DNA from: Ctena decussata
Taxonomy: Eukaryota; Mollusca; Bivalvia; Lucinida; Lucinidae
DNA length: 64,000 nt
Assembly (NCBI GenBank): GCA_963989385.1
Contig: OZ022501.1
Location: forward strand, 86,040,979-86,104,978
Direction: 5' to 3'
Of the stretch, positions 35,136 through 47,951 are shown piece after piece. A model generated the notes under the pieces. The model saw only the letters and a program-made list of their open reading frames with translations. It was not told the origin of the DNA and ran no database searches. A program made the translations under genes and the position numbers. The stretch's first letter is position 1. Each line of letters starts with the position of its first letter.

Positions 35136-35974
35136 CTATTTCTTAAATAGAAATTGAAACAAGAAAATTAGGACGGAAATCGAAACAATAGATATCTCGT
35201 TTAAACGACTTATTATATCGTAGGCCTATAAACAGCAAAGCGATTTAATAAAGAAAATGAGAACGGAAATCAACACTACAAATATCTCGTTTAAACGAAT
35301 TATTATATCGTTTTAACGACATACTTGCTGTGTTTAAACGATATAATAGCTCGTTTTAATGAGATATTTATGGTGTTTTGATTCGTTCTAATTTTCTTGT
35401 TTCATTTTCTATTCTGATAAATATCGGAAAAAAGGAAAGTAGATAAAATTTCGTTTATACGACATATTTATTGTTTCAATTTCTTTTCTGTTTTTCTTGA
35501 TTTAATTTCCTTTCCGGTTTTCTTGTTTTAATGTCCATTCTATTTTATATCATTTAATAGACAAAATATGTCGTTTAAACAATATAATAAGTCGTTTAAA
35601 CGAGGTATTTGTTGTTTTAATTTCCGTTCTAAAAATTTTCTTGTTTCAATTTCTGATAAATATGGGAAAGAAAATGTCCCTTCCGGGGTTCCGTAAATTA
35701 GTGATGATTTTTGTTACTGTACCAGGTGGTGCAAGTTATGGATTAGTATTATAAGGTGCCACTCTGGACGCCCTATACTACTTGGATTCGTTCCCGTGAG
35801 CTCCTGGGAAACGTAATGGGAATTGGACGTAAAACGGTGATTTCAATGAGGTAGAAATAAAACACTTCTATCCCAATTTGTTTTCTCGTTCACCATAGAA
35901 TTAAATCATATGAGAATGAATTATAAGTTTGAGAAAATCACACTTTTCTATTGTATGAGTTTCAGGTAGCATCT

Positions 35975-36527
35975 CACGTTTAAAGACTCTATAGTCCTAC
36001 CAGTGGTAAAATCGTCAAAAATAAAAATCATTATGAAACCTGTACTGCCTTCAGAATAGACGAAAATATGTCGGTTGATGTGCTTTTTTGTATCATATAA
36101 CTGACAAAATAGAAGCAACAACGTATTTTGAAAAAAATGATAAGTCTCTCCATAAAAATACGGTTTTCGTCTCTGGTTCCCCATTAGGCAATGAAGTAAT
36201 GCAACAGCGGCACAATCAATGGGATCCTCACTTAAATTTTTTGTACATTGTATTTTTATCACCTTTCAAATGCCTGTATCTTGTATTTTTTTTCACCTTA
36301 GAAACGCCTGTACATTGTGTTTTTACCATGAAATAAAGCTTGTGAAATCGAAAAAAGGGTCATGACCTAGTTATTTTTTTAAATCTATTTTATGGTAAAC
36401 TCAAGGACTTTTTTATTTTTCAAAGCCGGCCAATCATGATAATAATCAATGGCGAAACTGTAGTGCGAGGTTTGCAGCGATACCTCACGATAAAATATTT
36501 CATGCTGATAGAGCAATGGGGCCTTTA
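35975..36527 (-). repeat. Dispersed repeat, diverged copy
   Basis: Shares tctatagtcctaccagtgg and catgctgatagagcaatggggcc with the family; the middle carries short duplications of ttgtattttt. It lies in the intron between exons 4 and 5. Confidence 0.6.
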
Positions 36528-37182
36528 ATTCGAGGGGAGCATGACATAAAATGTACGACAAGCTCCCTTCGAATTATAAGTCAGATGACACCATAGATCT
36601 GTAACCATGGCAACTATGGAATTACCAACTGTTGTGCTTAGTACCTTGGCAGAAGGACGTCAGCATGACGTCACTTTGACATCAATATAAATCATACGTT
36701 TCTATGGTAATAGATCTATTGCGTCATTGGTATCGGAGCATGACCTTCATTGTATACCATGCTCCGCCAATTTTTCAATATATTACAAACTGGAAGTCAG
36801 AAATTTCAGATTTTCTCAAAACAAATAATTTAATTCTGTGTATTTCATCTTGGTTTCGATTTATGTCAAAGATGGCCGCTCGACGATCAAACAGTCATTC
36901 CGCTGTGTGCACATTATTTCGATAACTTTATTATTTAAATAATATAAATTTCAGATAAAATGCTATTTTATTGTACGGGAATTGCTTTTCATGTCACTTA
37001 GTGTTAAAAGCTGAATTCCAAATATGACGGTTATTTTTCTTTTGTACCATTTTTTTACTTAATTTTTATTAAAAAGAGAAAAAACGATAATAATAAAAAA
37101 GAAAAGTACTTTCGCCGTTTAGGTCTCAGTGAGACAAAAAGATCAACAGCCTAGACCTAGCTGTCGATAGCAGCGTTATAAT

Positions 37183-37531
37183 TAGGGGATAACTGTATTC
37201 AAAATTGTCATTTGGGGAGGTAAATCGTCGCTAGCGGAGCCGTAAAACGCAATTTGCGACCATAAAACCGACGATTTACCTTCCCAAATGACAATTTTCA
37301 ATACAGTTATCCCCATTCTAATGCACTTTTTAACATTTTCTATTTTTTCAATGTACTACTTTGCACCCATTGCAAGCGTTGTCAGCAACGTAAAACCAAA
37401 CGCCAGCCAATCAGAAGCCACGTTACTTAATGACGTCGGGTTTGCGACAGTATATCGCAGAATATACTGTCGCAAATTTTTGACGTCATCCAATCAGACG
37501 TCGCGTTATATTCGTTAGTCCATTAGAATGA
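37183..37531. repeat. ggggataactgta palindromic element
   Basis: Arms ggataactgtattcaaaatt and caatacagttatcccc surround an inner pair (ggaggtaaatcgtcg / cgacgatttacc). Beyond it lies a second hairpin, gcgacagtatatcgcagaatatactgtcgc. The same arrangement occurs at 14151-14521. Confidence 0.65.
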
Positions 37532-37762
37532 CAAGTCATTAATCAAGGCCTGGTTTAGTTTTTGCATGTTGTTTAATAACAAGTGCGCCATTATTTTTGA
37601 TAAAACAAACGAGGAGTATTTTCAATGCAGAAGCTCCTAAACTTTTTTCTTCAGTCACAAAAAAAAAAAGAAAAAAAAAAAATAAAAATAAAAAAGCAAC
37701 AGCATTTTAGCGTGCAATTACCTTTTGAAAATATATCTTCTCGTTACCTAACGAAATACTAC

Positions 37763-38171
37763 TGAGCCGCGACACGAGAAAACCAACAAAGTGGCCTGTA
37801 CGCCCAGCGCAGACCCAAATCAGCCTGGACATCCGCCCAGTCTTATTAGAGTCTCTGCTGTCCACGTGTGGATAGCTTAGACCCTTAGCTAACCTCTTTA
37901 AAAGCGCAAAGCGTAGACTCTGGTCAGACTGGGCGGATGCCCAGGCTGATAGGATTCTTCGCTGCGCGCACATGCCACTTAGACCCTTAGCTAACCTGTT
38001 TAAAAGCGCAAAGCGTAGACTCTGATCAGACTGGGCGGATGCCCAGGCTGATAGGATTTCTCGCTGCGCGCACATGCCACTTTGTTGGTGTTCTCGTGGC
38101 GCGGCCCAGGCTGATAGGATTTCTCGCTGCGCGCACATGCCACTTTGTTGGTGTTCTCGTGGCGCGGCTCA
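37763..38171. repeat. Palindromic element, gagccgcgacacg family, copy 5, with duplicated arm
   Basis: Longer than its relatives because part of the right arm (ggcggatgcccaggctgata and flanks) has been duplicated in tandem. It ends 66 bases before micro-exon 5. Confidence 0.8.
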
Positions 38172-38237
38172 TATAGCTTTGCACAATTAGGCCCAGTTCT
38201 TTTAATAGTATATAATATCTCACATTTTCTGTTTCAG

Positions 38238-38252
38238 AGGTTGTCTGGCCAG
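38238..38252 (+). CDS. Gene 2, exon 5: 15-nt micro-exon
   Basis: The acceptor cacattttctgtttcag and donor gtatgt enclose 15 nt reading E-VVWP in phase 1. With its neighbours it gives IDFFYEVVWPAMDEAIWK, a smooth amphipathic helix, which supports the splice. It lies 66 bases after a large palindromic element (37763-38171). Confidence 0.5.
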
Positions 38253-38635
38253 GTATGTTTATTTGTATTTCTTGGTTATAAGACGGGGTTTTTATCTTCC
38301 AAAACAATCCCAAAACTCTTGACCCATCTCACATATACAAGACGGATCTAATTTCTTGTATTACTTTGAAAGAGCAAAACCTTATCTAGAAACCGAATTA
38401 CACAGACTGATTTACTGAATTGGGTAATTTCTTGAGAGAGAAAATCCCGTCTAAAAGTCGAATAAATACAGTATTCATTTGAACTGTATAACTTCTCAGT
38501 AGGTACATGGCGTCAAAATGATGTCGTATTGACGTCGATGTGACGTCAACACGTCGTATCGACGTCAATATGGCGTCATTTCGAGGTTGTGCGCCTGCTG
38601 ATTCACAATCCGATTTTTTAATATTATTAACACTA

Positions 38636-39140
38636 AAGCCTCGTTCACACGACCAAAGTTTCTTTGTCACAAAAACTGTACTTAAGAAAGTTTGGCAAAC
38701 ATTTTGCGTTTACCCGGAGCAAATTATTTGTTAAAGAAAAATGTGGCATAGAATCTTTGTCAATAAACTTCGGCAATGAAATATTTGCTGCCATGTTCAC
38801 ACGAACAGAGAATACTCGTCAAAGTTACCTGGACAAAGAAACTTTGCTCATGTAAACGGCCAACTGTGCATGTACTACAGTTTCTTTGTTAAATAAACTT
38901 TGTTCAAAATCAAACTGATTTGATTATGAGCAAAGTTTTCTGTGTTCATCTCCATAGCTCGTTTCTATGTCACATATTCTATGGCACATTTTCTATTCAC
39001 ACGGACAATTTTTTTTTTGTCATAGAAACTTTGCCATATAATTGGCAATGAAAATGTGGCATATTTTTCCATTCACACGAGCAAATATTTCTGGGCCAAA
39101 CCTTCTTTGTCAAAGAAACTTTGCCCGTGTGAACGAAGCT
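38636..39140. mobile_element. 505-bp non-autonomous element with 8-bp duplication
   Basis: Ends are aagcctcgttcacacg and cgtgtgaacgaagct, imperfect inverted repeats. Flanks are TAACACTA at 38628-38635 and again at 39141-39148. An 8-bp duplication fits hAT-like or P-like transposases. The interior repeats caaagaaactttg words in both directions. Confidence 0.75.
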
Positions 39141-39214
39141 TAACACTACTTTGCACCCAGATCTATAAAATATCTATCTATCTATCTGCTAAAAGTTAGT
39201 CAAAGATAACTATT

Positions 39215-40245
39215 AGTCTTTTTATACGCCCGTTTTGAAAAAAAAAAGAAAACCGACGTATTATGTCGTGGCGCTGTCCATCCGTCCGTCCATCTCCGTC
39301 TGTCAGTAAACATTCTTGTGCACGCCATAACTCAGTAACCATTTGAGATATCTTCATGAAATTTGGTAGAAATATGTATTCGGTTGAGGGAACATGTTGC
39401 GTACAAGAGTGGTTGCTCCCCTTTCCTTAGTTTCCAAGTTATGCCCCTTTGCTTAATTTTTTCCCTGCAAGTCTTGTGCGCGCCATAACTAGATAACCGT
39501 TTGGGATATCTTCATGAAACTTCATAGCAATGTGTATAAAGTCTCAACAATGTGTCGCATACAACAAGGATAGCTCTTCCTTCTTTCGTTTTAGAGTGAC
39601 ACCCCTTTCATTAATTCTTTTAGGCTATTTTTGTGTATACTTATCTTATGCATACCTTAACTTGGTAATCCTTTGGAATATCACGATGAAACTTTAAAAC
39701 AGTGTGCATGATCACAAGACGGTGTGTCGCATATAAGAATGGTTGCTCCATCTTTCTTAATTTTGGAATAACCTCCCATTGATAAGTATTTTAGGCGTTT
39801 CTCATTCACTCCATATCTCCTTACCTTTTGAAATATTAGAAGGAAACTTTGTAGGAATGTGTATAATAATGAGACAATGTATCCTGAGCAAGAACCACAA
39901 CTCTGGCTTACTTACTGAATTATCTGCCCTTGCATACATATCCTGCTTGCTCTATAACTCCATAACCGTTTAAATGATGTGTATATATTGTCAAGGGAAT
40001 GTAGTAGAACCAAGAATGATATGTCTAGTATATTTAGTTTATCTCCCTTGTTTGACTTTAGCTGTTTTTTGGTATAATAGTATTGATGTGTTAAATATTT
40101 AGATAATGTTGTAGTCATTAATTATAGAGTGGTTGCCCCTGTTTGTCTGCCTGTCAATGCTTTTGTAGCCAATCTTGTTCATTTTGTAACGCCTTTATGA
40201 CATTTAAACGGGCGTATTACGCGCCGCTTGCGAAGCCCTTGTTAC
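39215..40245 (+). repeat. About 1-kb dispersed repeat with inverted acgggcgta ends
   Basis: Starts tttatacgcccgttttg and ends aaacgggcgtattacgcgc. Inside, segments starting cgccataactcagtaacc recur at about 170-base spacing with growing divergence. No coding frame was recognised. Confidence 0.65.
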
Positions 40246-41333
40246 ATTAGGGCGTCACTAATGACTTCAATGGGAAATGATGCTTTCCAGACGTTTGCTT
40301 AATTAGAAAACCTGTATCATGACAATGGGCACACAAATATCAGTTAAAAAGTATTTTAGCTTTTCTATCCATACATGTATCACTTTTCAATAGTTGGCAC
40401 AGGAGAACTGCCGAACTTGATTTTCTTGTGAATATGTAAACCCACTGAAGTCATTTTTTTGTGGGTGGGAAGGGTGGGGGTGAGTGTATCGAGGGTTACT
40501 TATGGTTCTTGACCGTATTTATGATAATAATTCAAAATTTTCGGCGTTTAGTTTAACATCATAACTCTTGGAATTGTGTAATTACTTTGTCATTCAGTTT
40601 TATTTTGCAGTATTTTCAGGCATTTTTCTTCACAACATATGAAACAGCACTTAGATTTTTCGATAAATAACATCAGTTTATAATACTCCTCGATTTCCTT
40701 TCGTTGACTGGGCGGTGCTGTTAGAGGCTTGCCATTCAATGTCAAAATCGAGCAGTCCACATGAAAAATCGGTAAAGTAGCATGCTCATGAGTTGTTACA
40801 CATAATTGGCAGATTAAAAATGCCCGGTAAACGCTATCTGTCATCGCAAATGATAAACAGTTTCCATACAGGCACACTACGTCGAAACGACGTCGGAGGA
40901 ACGTCGATGCCACGTTATGACGCTTTATTGACGTGTATGTATACAAGGTTGTTCCGATGTCATAACGTTGCATCGACGTCGTCACAACGTTATTTAGACG
41001 CTGTCTGTATGCTGGGTTGAAAAAAAAAATATTGTTGTGCGATCTCCGATCATTCCGTGCCTTTTGTAAAGGTGAGCTTTGTTCTGCGCGGGTGAACATA
41101 AAAATCATTACAGCATTATACCTTTTTAGAAAATATACTCGTCGAAGGTAAGGTCAATAATAAGCACCGCCCGGTCAACGAAAGAAAATCGAGGACCAAG
41201 CATTCTCAGTATTTATTTTTACATAATATACCTCTTGGCACATAAGGTTGAAACAAGATTAATTCAACACTGTTTGAAAGTTTTTCACCTGCTTGGATTA
41301 CATGTACTCAGAATTATTTTCATTATCTTATAG

Positions 41334-41423
41334 CCATGGATGAAGCAATTTGGAAGCTCTACGAGGAGGAGAGGTGTCAAGGTGAAATTGACATCGATAG
41401 CCAGTACAAATTCACTGAAAGTG
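41334..41423 (+). CDS. Gene 2, exon 6: acidic helix with first Cys
   Basis: A 90-nt phase 1 to 1 exon between cattatcttatag and gtaagt. It encodes MDEAIWKLYEEERCQGEIDI, then DSQYKFTES. The W-x-x-Y-E-x-E-x-C-x-G-E-I pattern resembles the helix and the G-x-I part of an EF-hand, with the calcium ligands mostly lost. This is inference from pattern only. A longer frame runs to 41738 but reads past a perfect donor into a repeat. Confidence 0.7.
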
Positions 41424-41774
41424 GTAAGTACATGGCGTGAACCAGAAAATTTTCAGGAGAAGCCGCTTTGTCATTTCAATTTTGCCTCCCTTTTCAATAG
41501 GGATCAACTCTTAAAGAAAAGAATTTGCTCCTTTCGGAGCAAATTGTTTCCTTTAAGAGTAGACCCCATTTTTGAGGAGCTACATTGCCGAGGGAAGACA
41601 AAAGGAAGTCATGAAGTTGTTCCCCTTGGTAAGAAGGCGAAAAACATGGTATATGAATACACTTTAAGCGATATAAACTCGGATCAGACTGTGCAGACTG
41701 ATCAGTCTTCTCTTTTCGATTTTTTAGGTTCTCCATGAGTCATTGATTGAATGCATATGGGAAAATAGAAGTTT

Positions 41775-41930
41775 CTGGTCAGATGGCGGGTTAAGCGCTG
41801 AACTGCTGTTCTCGCAGTCCCGAGTTCGATTTACGGAGGTTTTTATTCGTAAACGGGGTTCCATTGCAAACAGCCTTTCATTATCACCCTTGAGGACGTA
41901 AAGTAGCAAGTCATCCATCATCCATCTATC
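41775..41930 (+). mobile_element. SINE family B, worn copy
   Basis: Head region near 41785-41835 with a B-box remnant (agttcgatttacgg), then the body (cattatcacccttgaggacg) and a catccatcatccatc tail. Lies just after exon 6 of gene 2. Confidence 0.6.
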
Positions 41931-42579
41931 TTACATGTAACTTATGATCCGCCATTTTCGTTGAGAAGTGCTGAAGTGCAAAGTAAACGGGCACAGCTTG
42001 CAACAGTGTAAGTCGTCCGTCGTTTTTACCCGCGACATGGCTGCCTGCAAGCCGCATTATACTGCGCAATGACTGTAGCGGCCCCAGAGCTTCCCTAGCA
42101 ATATATGGTGACACGAATGCAATGCTCAGTAGTAGTACATGTGTACCTAGGCCTACATGTAGAGATTATTTAGCTTTGAGTTTAAAACGCAGGACATATT
42201 TCTGGAGAGGGTTGCAAACTCATAAAGTAGTAGTCAGTGAAACGAAATCAGAAGTCCAAACTCGTACATGTAATCGAGGGACATTGACAAATCCCAACAC
42301 TTGAGGAAAACAGATATACTTGTACAAAGGTGTGATCAGATGTTCGCAAGTAGTTAGCACCATTTGCTTATTATAATTGAGGGATAGTCAGTGAAGCTGA
42401 AAGTCCAGATAATATCTCGACCGTAGTAATCCCGTCAGAAATATTAGGGATAAACGAGGTCCTAATGTGCAGTCCTAATGTCCCGTAGAACCTTGAAGTG
42501 CTAAGTACATAAATTCAGCATGCAGGTGCGGACGGAATATTGCTACACAGAACTGGTAAGTTAACCATATGAATATTGA

Positions 42580-43215
42580 AGTCATCCCTCTTGTCACAAA
42601 CAGTTTCGTTTTTGTCAATGGCCTTGATTAGCCAAGCTTAAACAAGTAAAATGTCTTTGAGTTTCACATAAAAAGTGTTGAAAGAAGATTTGGGTCATTA
42701 TAGTTTGCAACCAAAGTGACCCTCTTGTACCAACATAAACTTAAACAAATGGTACAATGTACGGGCGTCTAAACGCAAACCATTCTAGAGGTAACTTCAC
42801 ATTCATTGATTAAAAATGGGTTGATTTATATCTAGATTCACATAACAAACGAAAAGTAGGAGGAACATGTTATTGCCGGAAAAATCACAAATCGCTCCAC
42901 AAAATTCAGTAACATCTACCACTTCTGGTTCCTATATAAACAACACCGAGGCCATGCATAGGCCGCAGGCAGGATCGGAATGGGGACTCACGCTTGTACA
43001 TTGTATCTTACCATTTTACCTAAGGTTACGATAGTTTGGTTGCTAACATAAATGAACCAATCGTTTTTAAACCTTTTTATGACAACTAAAACGTCATAAA
43101 AAGTTTAAAAACATCCGTGTGTTTAAAGTGGTCCCGCAAAACTTCTTTAAACGCACGGATGTTTTTAAACATTTCATGACTTTTTACCACTGATAGAGCA
43201 ATAGGGCCTTTAATC
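42580..43215 (+). repeat. Dispersed repeat, diverged copy with inner hairpin
   Basis: Shares ttgattagcc, gggtcattatagtttgcaac and actgatagagcaatagggcc with the family. A separate hairpin at 43094-43180 has arms like gtttaaaaacatccgtg. Confidence 0.55.
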
Positions 43216-43368
43216 TTAAATTATGTAACAAAACATTGGAAGAGGTATGCCAAAAAGGGTAGATTCAGATCAGTCGCTCGACTGAGATCACCATGGTATG
43301 AGTCGCCGATGTTAGCACAGTTAGTTATGACTCATTATGAAGGGCAATTTACCCTATCTACATTTCAG

Positions 43369-43434
43369 ATTCTCAGGATTCCCTATTTGTGAAGATGAAG
43401 GCCAGCTTTCGGGATCTTATTGCTGAAATCAACA
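43369..43434 (+). CDS. Gene 2, exon 7
   Basis: A 66-nt exon between ctacatttcag and gtaagt. It reads D-SQDSLFVKMKASFRDLIAE-IN, a Ser/Asp opening then an amphipathic helix. Phase 1 entry and exit agree with exons 6 and 8. No family match was recognised. Confidence 0.65.
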
Positions 43435-43495
43435 GTAAGTGCCGACACTATCTTCGTCACACACTACTACCCATACACCCAATATCACACCTGTA

Positions 43496-43686
43496 GTCGT
43501 ATTCATAAAACGACTTTTAAATTAGTCGTTGCTATGTTGTTGCTAAGGTCACATTAAGGTCGCTAAGGTCCGAAAAAGACTGTTCCTCCAGAGCAAATTT
43601 CATAGTTGTAGGGAATCTCCTTCAAAGAAATTCAGCCTTAGCAACAGCATAGCAACCACTAAAGTCGGTTTATGAATACGGCCCCA
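43496..43686. repeat. Palindromic element, gggccgtattcat family, second copy
   Basis: Begins gtagtcgtattcataaaacg and ends tatgaatacggcccc; part of the centre is lost. Lies 60 bases after exon 7. Confidence 0.7.
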
Positions 43687-44119
43687 GGTAAACGCGCACT
43701 TCCATTCCCACCTGGAAAAAATCTTCAAGCTTCCGCAAATGAATTGCAAAAATAAAGAGGATATTTGAAATTTTTAGTGTAAGATCGATTTTCATTTCAC
43801 CGAATGAACACCAAAAGCTGTATTTTCACAAGTGGAGAAGCCAAGAGTGAAAATACCACTTTTGGTGTTCATGAGTGAAATAAAAATCGATCCGTAACAC
43901 TGGAATAGTCGAATTTTCTGTTTCTTTTATGCTTTAAAATTGTGATAATTCAGTTTCCTTCAATGCGTCATTCATCACGACAGGAACACAACCTTTGTCT
44001 AGCCCTTTTGCATTAAATTTGGTGCTTCCAGCGTGGTGTTTACTGGGTGTAATATTGGTTGTAAATAAGTTTGCAACTGAGAAACAACTTGAAATTTCCC
44101 CGGTGGTATCACTTATTAA

Positions 44120-44625
44120 TTTTTTGAAACCATGCGTGTTCTGAAAAAACGCGGAAAAAGGGTACTTTGTTCAAGCCAAAACGCGGACCGTGTTTTCCTG
44201 AAAAAGGGGGTATTTTGAAATTTGTCTCCGCGTTTTCAGTTAAAAGGTTATTTTTTTAATTTAATTGTCTATCCGCGTTAAGTGGTACCCAACGCGAATA
44301 ATCTCCGCGTTTTCGGTATTCCGTCTTCTAATGGAAACCATTCTGCAACCATTCTGGCGAAACCCCTCAGTCCGGCGATAAAAGGGGGAAGGGGGTAATA
44401 AGGCCACAATATGTCATTTTTTGCGATAAAATGTGGACAGTGAGGCAAAGCATGTCCTTGCTTTTGCGATAAAAGGGGGTTATAACATTATAGAATATCC
44501 TTGTTTTTGCGAGAGAGGGGGTAATTTAACAGCAGTATGTCCTCGTTGTTGCTGTAAAAGGGGGCGAATGGCTCCCTGGTGTCCTCGTTTATTCGATAAA
44601 AAGGGGGGGGGGGGGGGGGTAAAAT
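44120..44625 (+). repeat. Degenerate gcgataaaaggggg and cgcgttttc repeats
   Basis: About 44120-44330 repeats aaaacgcgga and cgcgttttc words; 44370-44625 has four units ending ttgcgataaaaggggg at about 70-base spacing and a poly-G run. Lies in the intron after exon 7. Confidence 0.55.
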
Positions 44626-44684
44626 GCTATTCTATTCATATATATCAGGTATTTGATATGCATATTTAAGAAATAGATTCTTGT

Positions 44685-45075
44685 TGCCCAATTTATCACT
44701 GGTTGGAGGTCAGTTGTAAAGTGATATAGTCACTGGCGACTGACCGACAACCAGTGATAATTTTGGGCAACAAATCACTTGTTAGCAAGACTCTATTTCG
44801 ATGCTAACACGTCAGAAACGATGAAACCGCAAATGTTTCCTTCAGATTTTTCCAGTTTTCCGCCATGATTACATGAAGAAATCCCGCCAACAACTTTTGA
44901 CTGTAACAGAGGCGTTCACATGTATTTCGTAAGTTTTTGATGCGAGAAAACGACGTTACACCGTCTATCCACATGGAAATGAAAATTGACGTCACCAAAC
45001 GAATAAGAATGACATCCGAACGGCGTTAAATAAATTCGCGCTAATCCGCCCAGTGATTTGTTACGTAATATATCA
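44685..45075. repeat. Palindromic element related to 34960
   Basis: Inner arms ttgcccaatttatcactggt / accagtgataattttgggcaa around gtgatatagtcac. The outer part shares cgttacaccgtctatcc-type words with 34790-34830. Confidence 0.6.
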
Positions 45076-45159
45076 CTAGATTTTAGCATTGGCTATTTAG
45101 GCGAACAGTGTTAAAATAGTACCTAAAGGATAAAGGACCTCTGACAGTTGTAATGTAAA

Positions 45160-46835
45160 TTGCACAACCCGCAGGTTTGCACTATAATCACTGTGTGAGT
45201 CCGTCCGTCCGTCCGTTATCAGTTAGCGAAAACCGTAGGCCTAATCAGTTAGCGAAATCGCTTATAACTCTTGAACCGCATGGGATATTTAGACAAAAGT
45301 TTGCATACTTATACATGTTAACATTGTCTAACGACTCGCATGCATAACAACCTTATTTGATGGATGTGGCGTTGCTGAGCACAAGTTGAAAATTTATGGT
45401 CAACTACTGAAAATGCTCATAACTCTTGAACACTGTGGTAAATATGGTTCAAATTTTGTATGCTTATGTATTTTAAAGGTAGGTTCCTGTACTAGCGATA
45501 ACAATTATGTCCACAAAATAATTTCGTCTTTTTCTGAGCAGTATTGAATTCTCTTATTTTTCTGAATTTGTTGCTACTGAAAAACTCGACAGATGTTGAA
45601 GAAAATAGTCGTTTTCCCTTTTGGTTTATTTTCTTTCGTTGGAATTCCAGTTCTAAAAATAACTATGTTTATTATGTCTATAAGTGCGCAATTTCTGATG
45701 CCATTCTCCAAAGGTCAATTTTCCCTTGTCGTGAGCTCTCATAGAGGTCCTGGCATGGTGGATGGGTTAAAACTATCCCAAAAAGCAATGCAGCATGACC
45801 TCAGCTGCGTTATCTATTTTTGGCGCGAACTAAAAATAGCGCTAACTGGTGTGCGAAGCAGAGTTAGGAAATCCCTTGCAAAACAACTTTTCTAATATTT
45901 TTTTGATTTAAACTTTTTAGTGAAACTTATTCATTCCCTTTTACAAGTGCTTTCCAACAACTAGGATGAAAGATCATCAAAATTATGATGCATTCCAAAG
46001 TACAGGAACCTACCTTTAACATAGTCCAGCCACCGGCATGCAAAACAGTGACGAGGCTTCACCGAGCATCAATTTGGGTGGTCGAGCTCTTTTATTGAAA
46101 ATGCTCATAACTCTTGGACCGCTTGGTATATTTGCTTCAAATTTTGTTTACCTATGTAATTTAACATTGTCCAGCCACTGATATGCAAAACAGTGGCGAG
46201 GCTTCACCGAGCATCAATTTGGGCGGTCAAGCTCTTTTATTGAAAATGCTCATAACTCTTGGACCGCTTGGTATATTTGCGTCAAATTTTGTATACTTAT
46301 GTTATTTAACATTGCCCAGCCACTGGTATGCAAAACAGTGACGAGGCTTCACCGAGCATCAGTTTGGCTGGTCAAGCTCTTTTATTGAAAATGCTCATAA
46401 CTCTTGGACCGCTTGGTATAATTGCTTCAAATTTTGTATACTTATGTAATTTAACATTGCCCAGCCACTGGTATGCAAAACTTCTTATTGCACAACCCGC
46501 AGGTTTGCACTATAAACACTGTGTGAGTCCGTCCGTCCGTTAGCGAAAACGCTTATAACTCTTGAACCGCATTCTATATTTTGATAAAATTTTGCATACT
46601 TATACATGTCAACATTATCTAACGACTCGCATGCATAACCGTCTTTTTTGATGGACGAGGCTTTGCTGAGCACAAGTTGAAAATTTCCGGTCAAGTAGTG
46701 AAAATGCTCATAACTCTTGAACCCCGTGGTATATATGGTTCAAATTTTCTATACTTATGTATTTTAACATTGTCCAGCCACCGGCATGCAAAGCGGTGAC
46801 GAAGGTCTAAACAGTATTGCACGACCCACAGGTGT
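45160..46835 (+). repeat. Tandem repeat of 145-bp units (gaaaatgctcataactcttg)
   Basis: The word gaaaatgctcataactcttg recurs at 46097, 46242 and 46387 (145-base spacing) and, less regularly, at 45410 and 46696. Modules beginning gcacaacccgcaggtttgcac and gtccgtccgtccg occur at 45162, 46490 and, worn, 46820. A TTAA element splits one unit. Confidence 0.75.
45477..46015. mobile_element. 539-bp element inserted at TTAA
   Basis: Ends share the 17-base inverted repeat AGGTAGGTTCCTGTACT. TTAA flanks both sides (45473-45476 and 46016-46019). It interrupts the tandem repeat at 45160-46830, so the empty site can be read from neighbouring units (atttaacattgtcc). TTAA duplication is the mark of piggyBac-type transposases. 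Confidence 0.8.
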
Positions 46836-46839
46836 GCAC

Positions 46840-47950
46840 TTTAATTGCTGTGCAAGTCCATCAGTCTGTTTGTCCTTTCACTGTAGTCAGTGAGTGAAAT
46901 TGCTCATAACTCTTACATGTAACCACATGGTGTAGTTTGATAAAAATATGCATCATTCTACAAGAAATGACCAATTTCATTTCCATACATTCCTTCTGCC
47001 ACCAGAAACTGATTATTCTACATTCAACACGGGCTGTGCACATTACCATCAGTTGATTTGCCTATAAAATCGTCAACAATGAACTTTAGGTATACTTCAA
47101 AATTTCTAATGAAATGTGTTGTTCTTAACATCCTGTAGTTAGCACAAAAATTCAAGCACACTGATTTAGATTTTTGGTGTAAAAAGCAAGTTGTTATTAT
47201 TAAATGTATGGAAAATAGGAATAGTTTTATTAAGGTACTTTCCCCTAACCCACGGCTTCCCCGTGCCTCAGTAAGCCAATTTGCATTCATATGTGTACTG
47301 CCAATATACACATTTTATGTGAGTGGCATGCTGAGGCACGGAGGAAAATGATAGTCTACAGCTAAAAAACTGAAAAGTGGGTGGGGTAATTAGGCCCTCT
47401 GTGTCTGAAAATAAGGCTAACATTCATGCACATTTTATTCACAAACTACTGCATTCTATGAGCGGCCACAATGCTTATTTTCCTAAGCATATTTAACAAA
47501 ATAAGATTCAGTAAATATGAAAAAAAAATCGAAAAGAAGATGTCTTTTGGAGGCCCTAAAATTTCACTTACCCTTCTTGAGAAAGCCAATGACAGGTAGT
47601 GTGCAGACGAGATAATTTTTCAAAATCAGTATCAAAACCTCTTTATAATGCATAAGTTTATCTGTAAATGCAAAAATCTTTAAAATTGGCTTCCTATCGA
47701 AGCTGCAGTAATTTGTCAAAAAATAGGCAAACTTGCATTGAAACTGTCAGAGGTCCTAAGTGGTGTTATCGCAAATTCCCGACAGTGGCCAAACCGAAAC
47801 TTCTGTTTGGTCACTTTCAGGAGTTTTCCGATAACCCCGCCTGTTCGTTTACTGTAAAGTAAATATTGTGCAAAAATGCGCTTGATATAACATTGTTATA
47901 TCGCAGAGGCTTGATTTTTTTTATTTACATGTGGAAATGGAACTGCGCAT
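46840..47950. other. Gene 2 intron (exons 7-8), nothing recognised
   Basis: AT-rich; the frame at 47668-47862 has a start and 64 codons but no motif or splice support. Confidence 0.4.
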
Positions 47951-47951
47951 T

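Noticed and set aside
37707..38313. Repetitive minus-strand frames with CAQREILSAW units
   Set aside because: They translate the gagccgcgacacg palindromic element; the same words appear wherever that element occurs.
40590..41108. 172-codon minus-strand frame
   Set aside because: It crosses a palindromic repeat with acgtcg words, has no motif and overlaps an opposite frame; no splice support.
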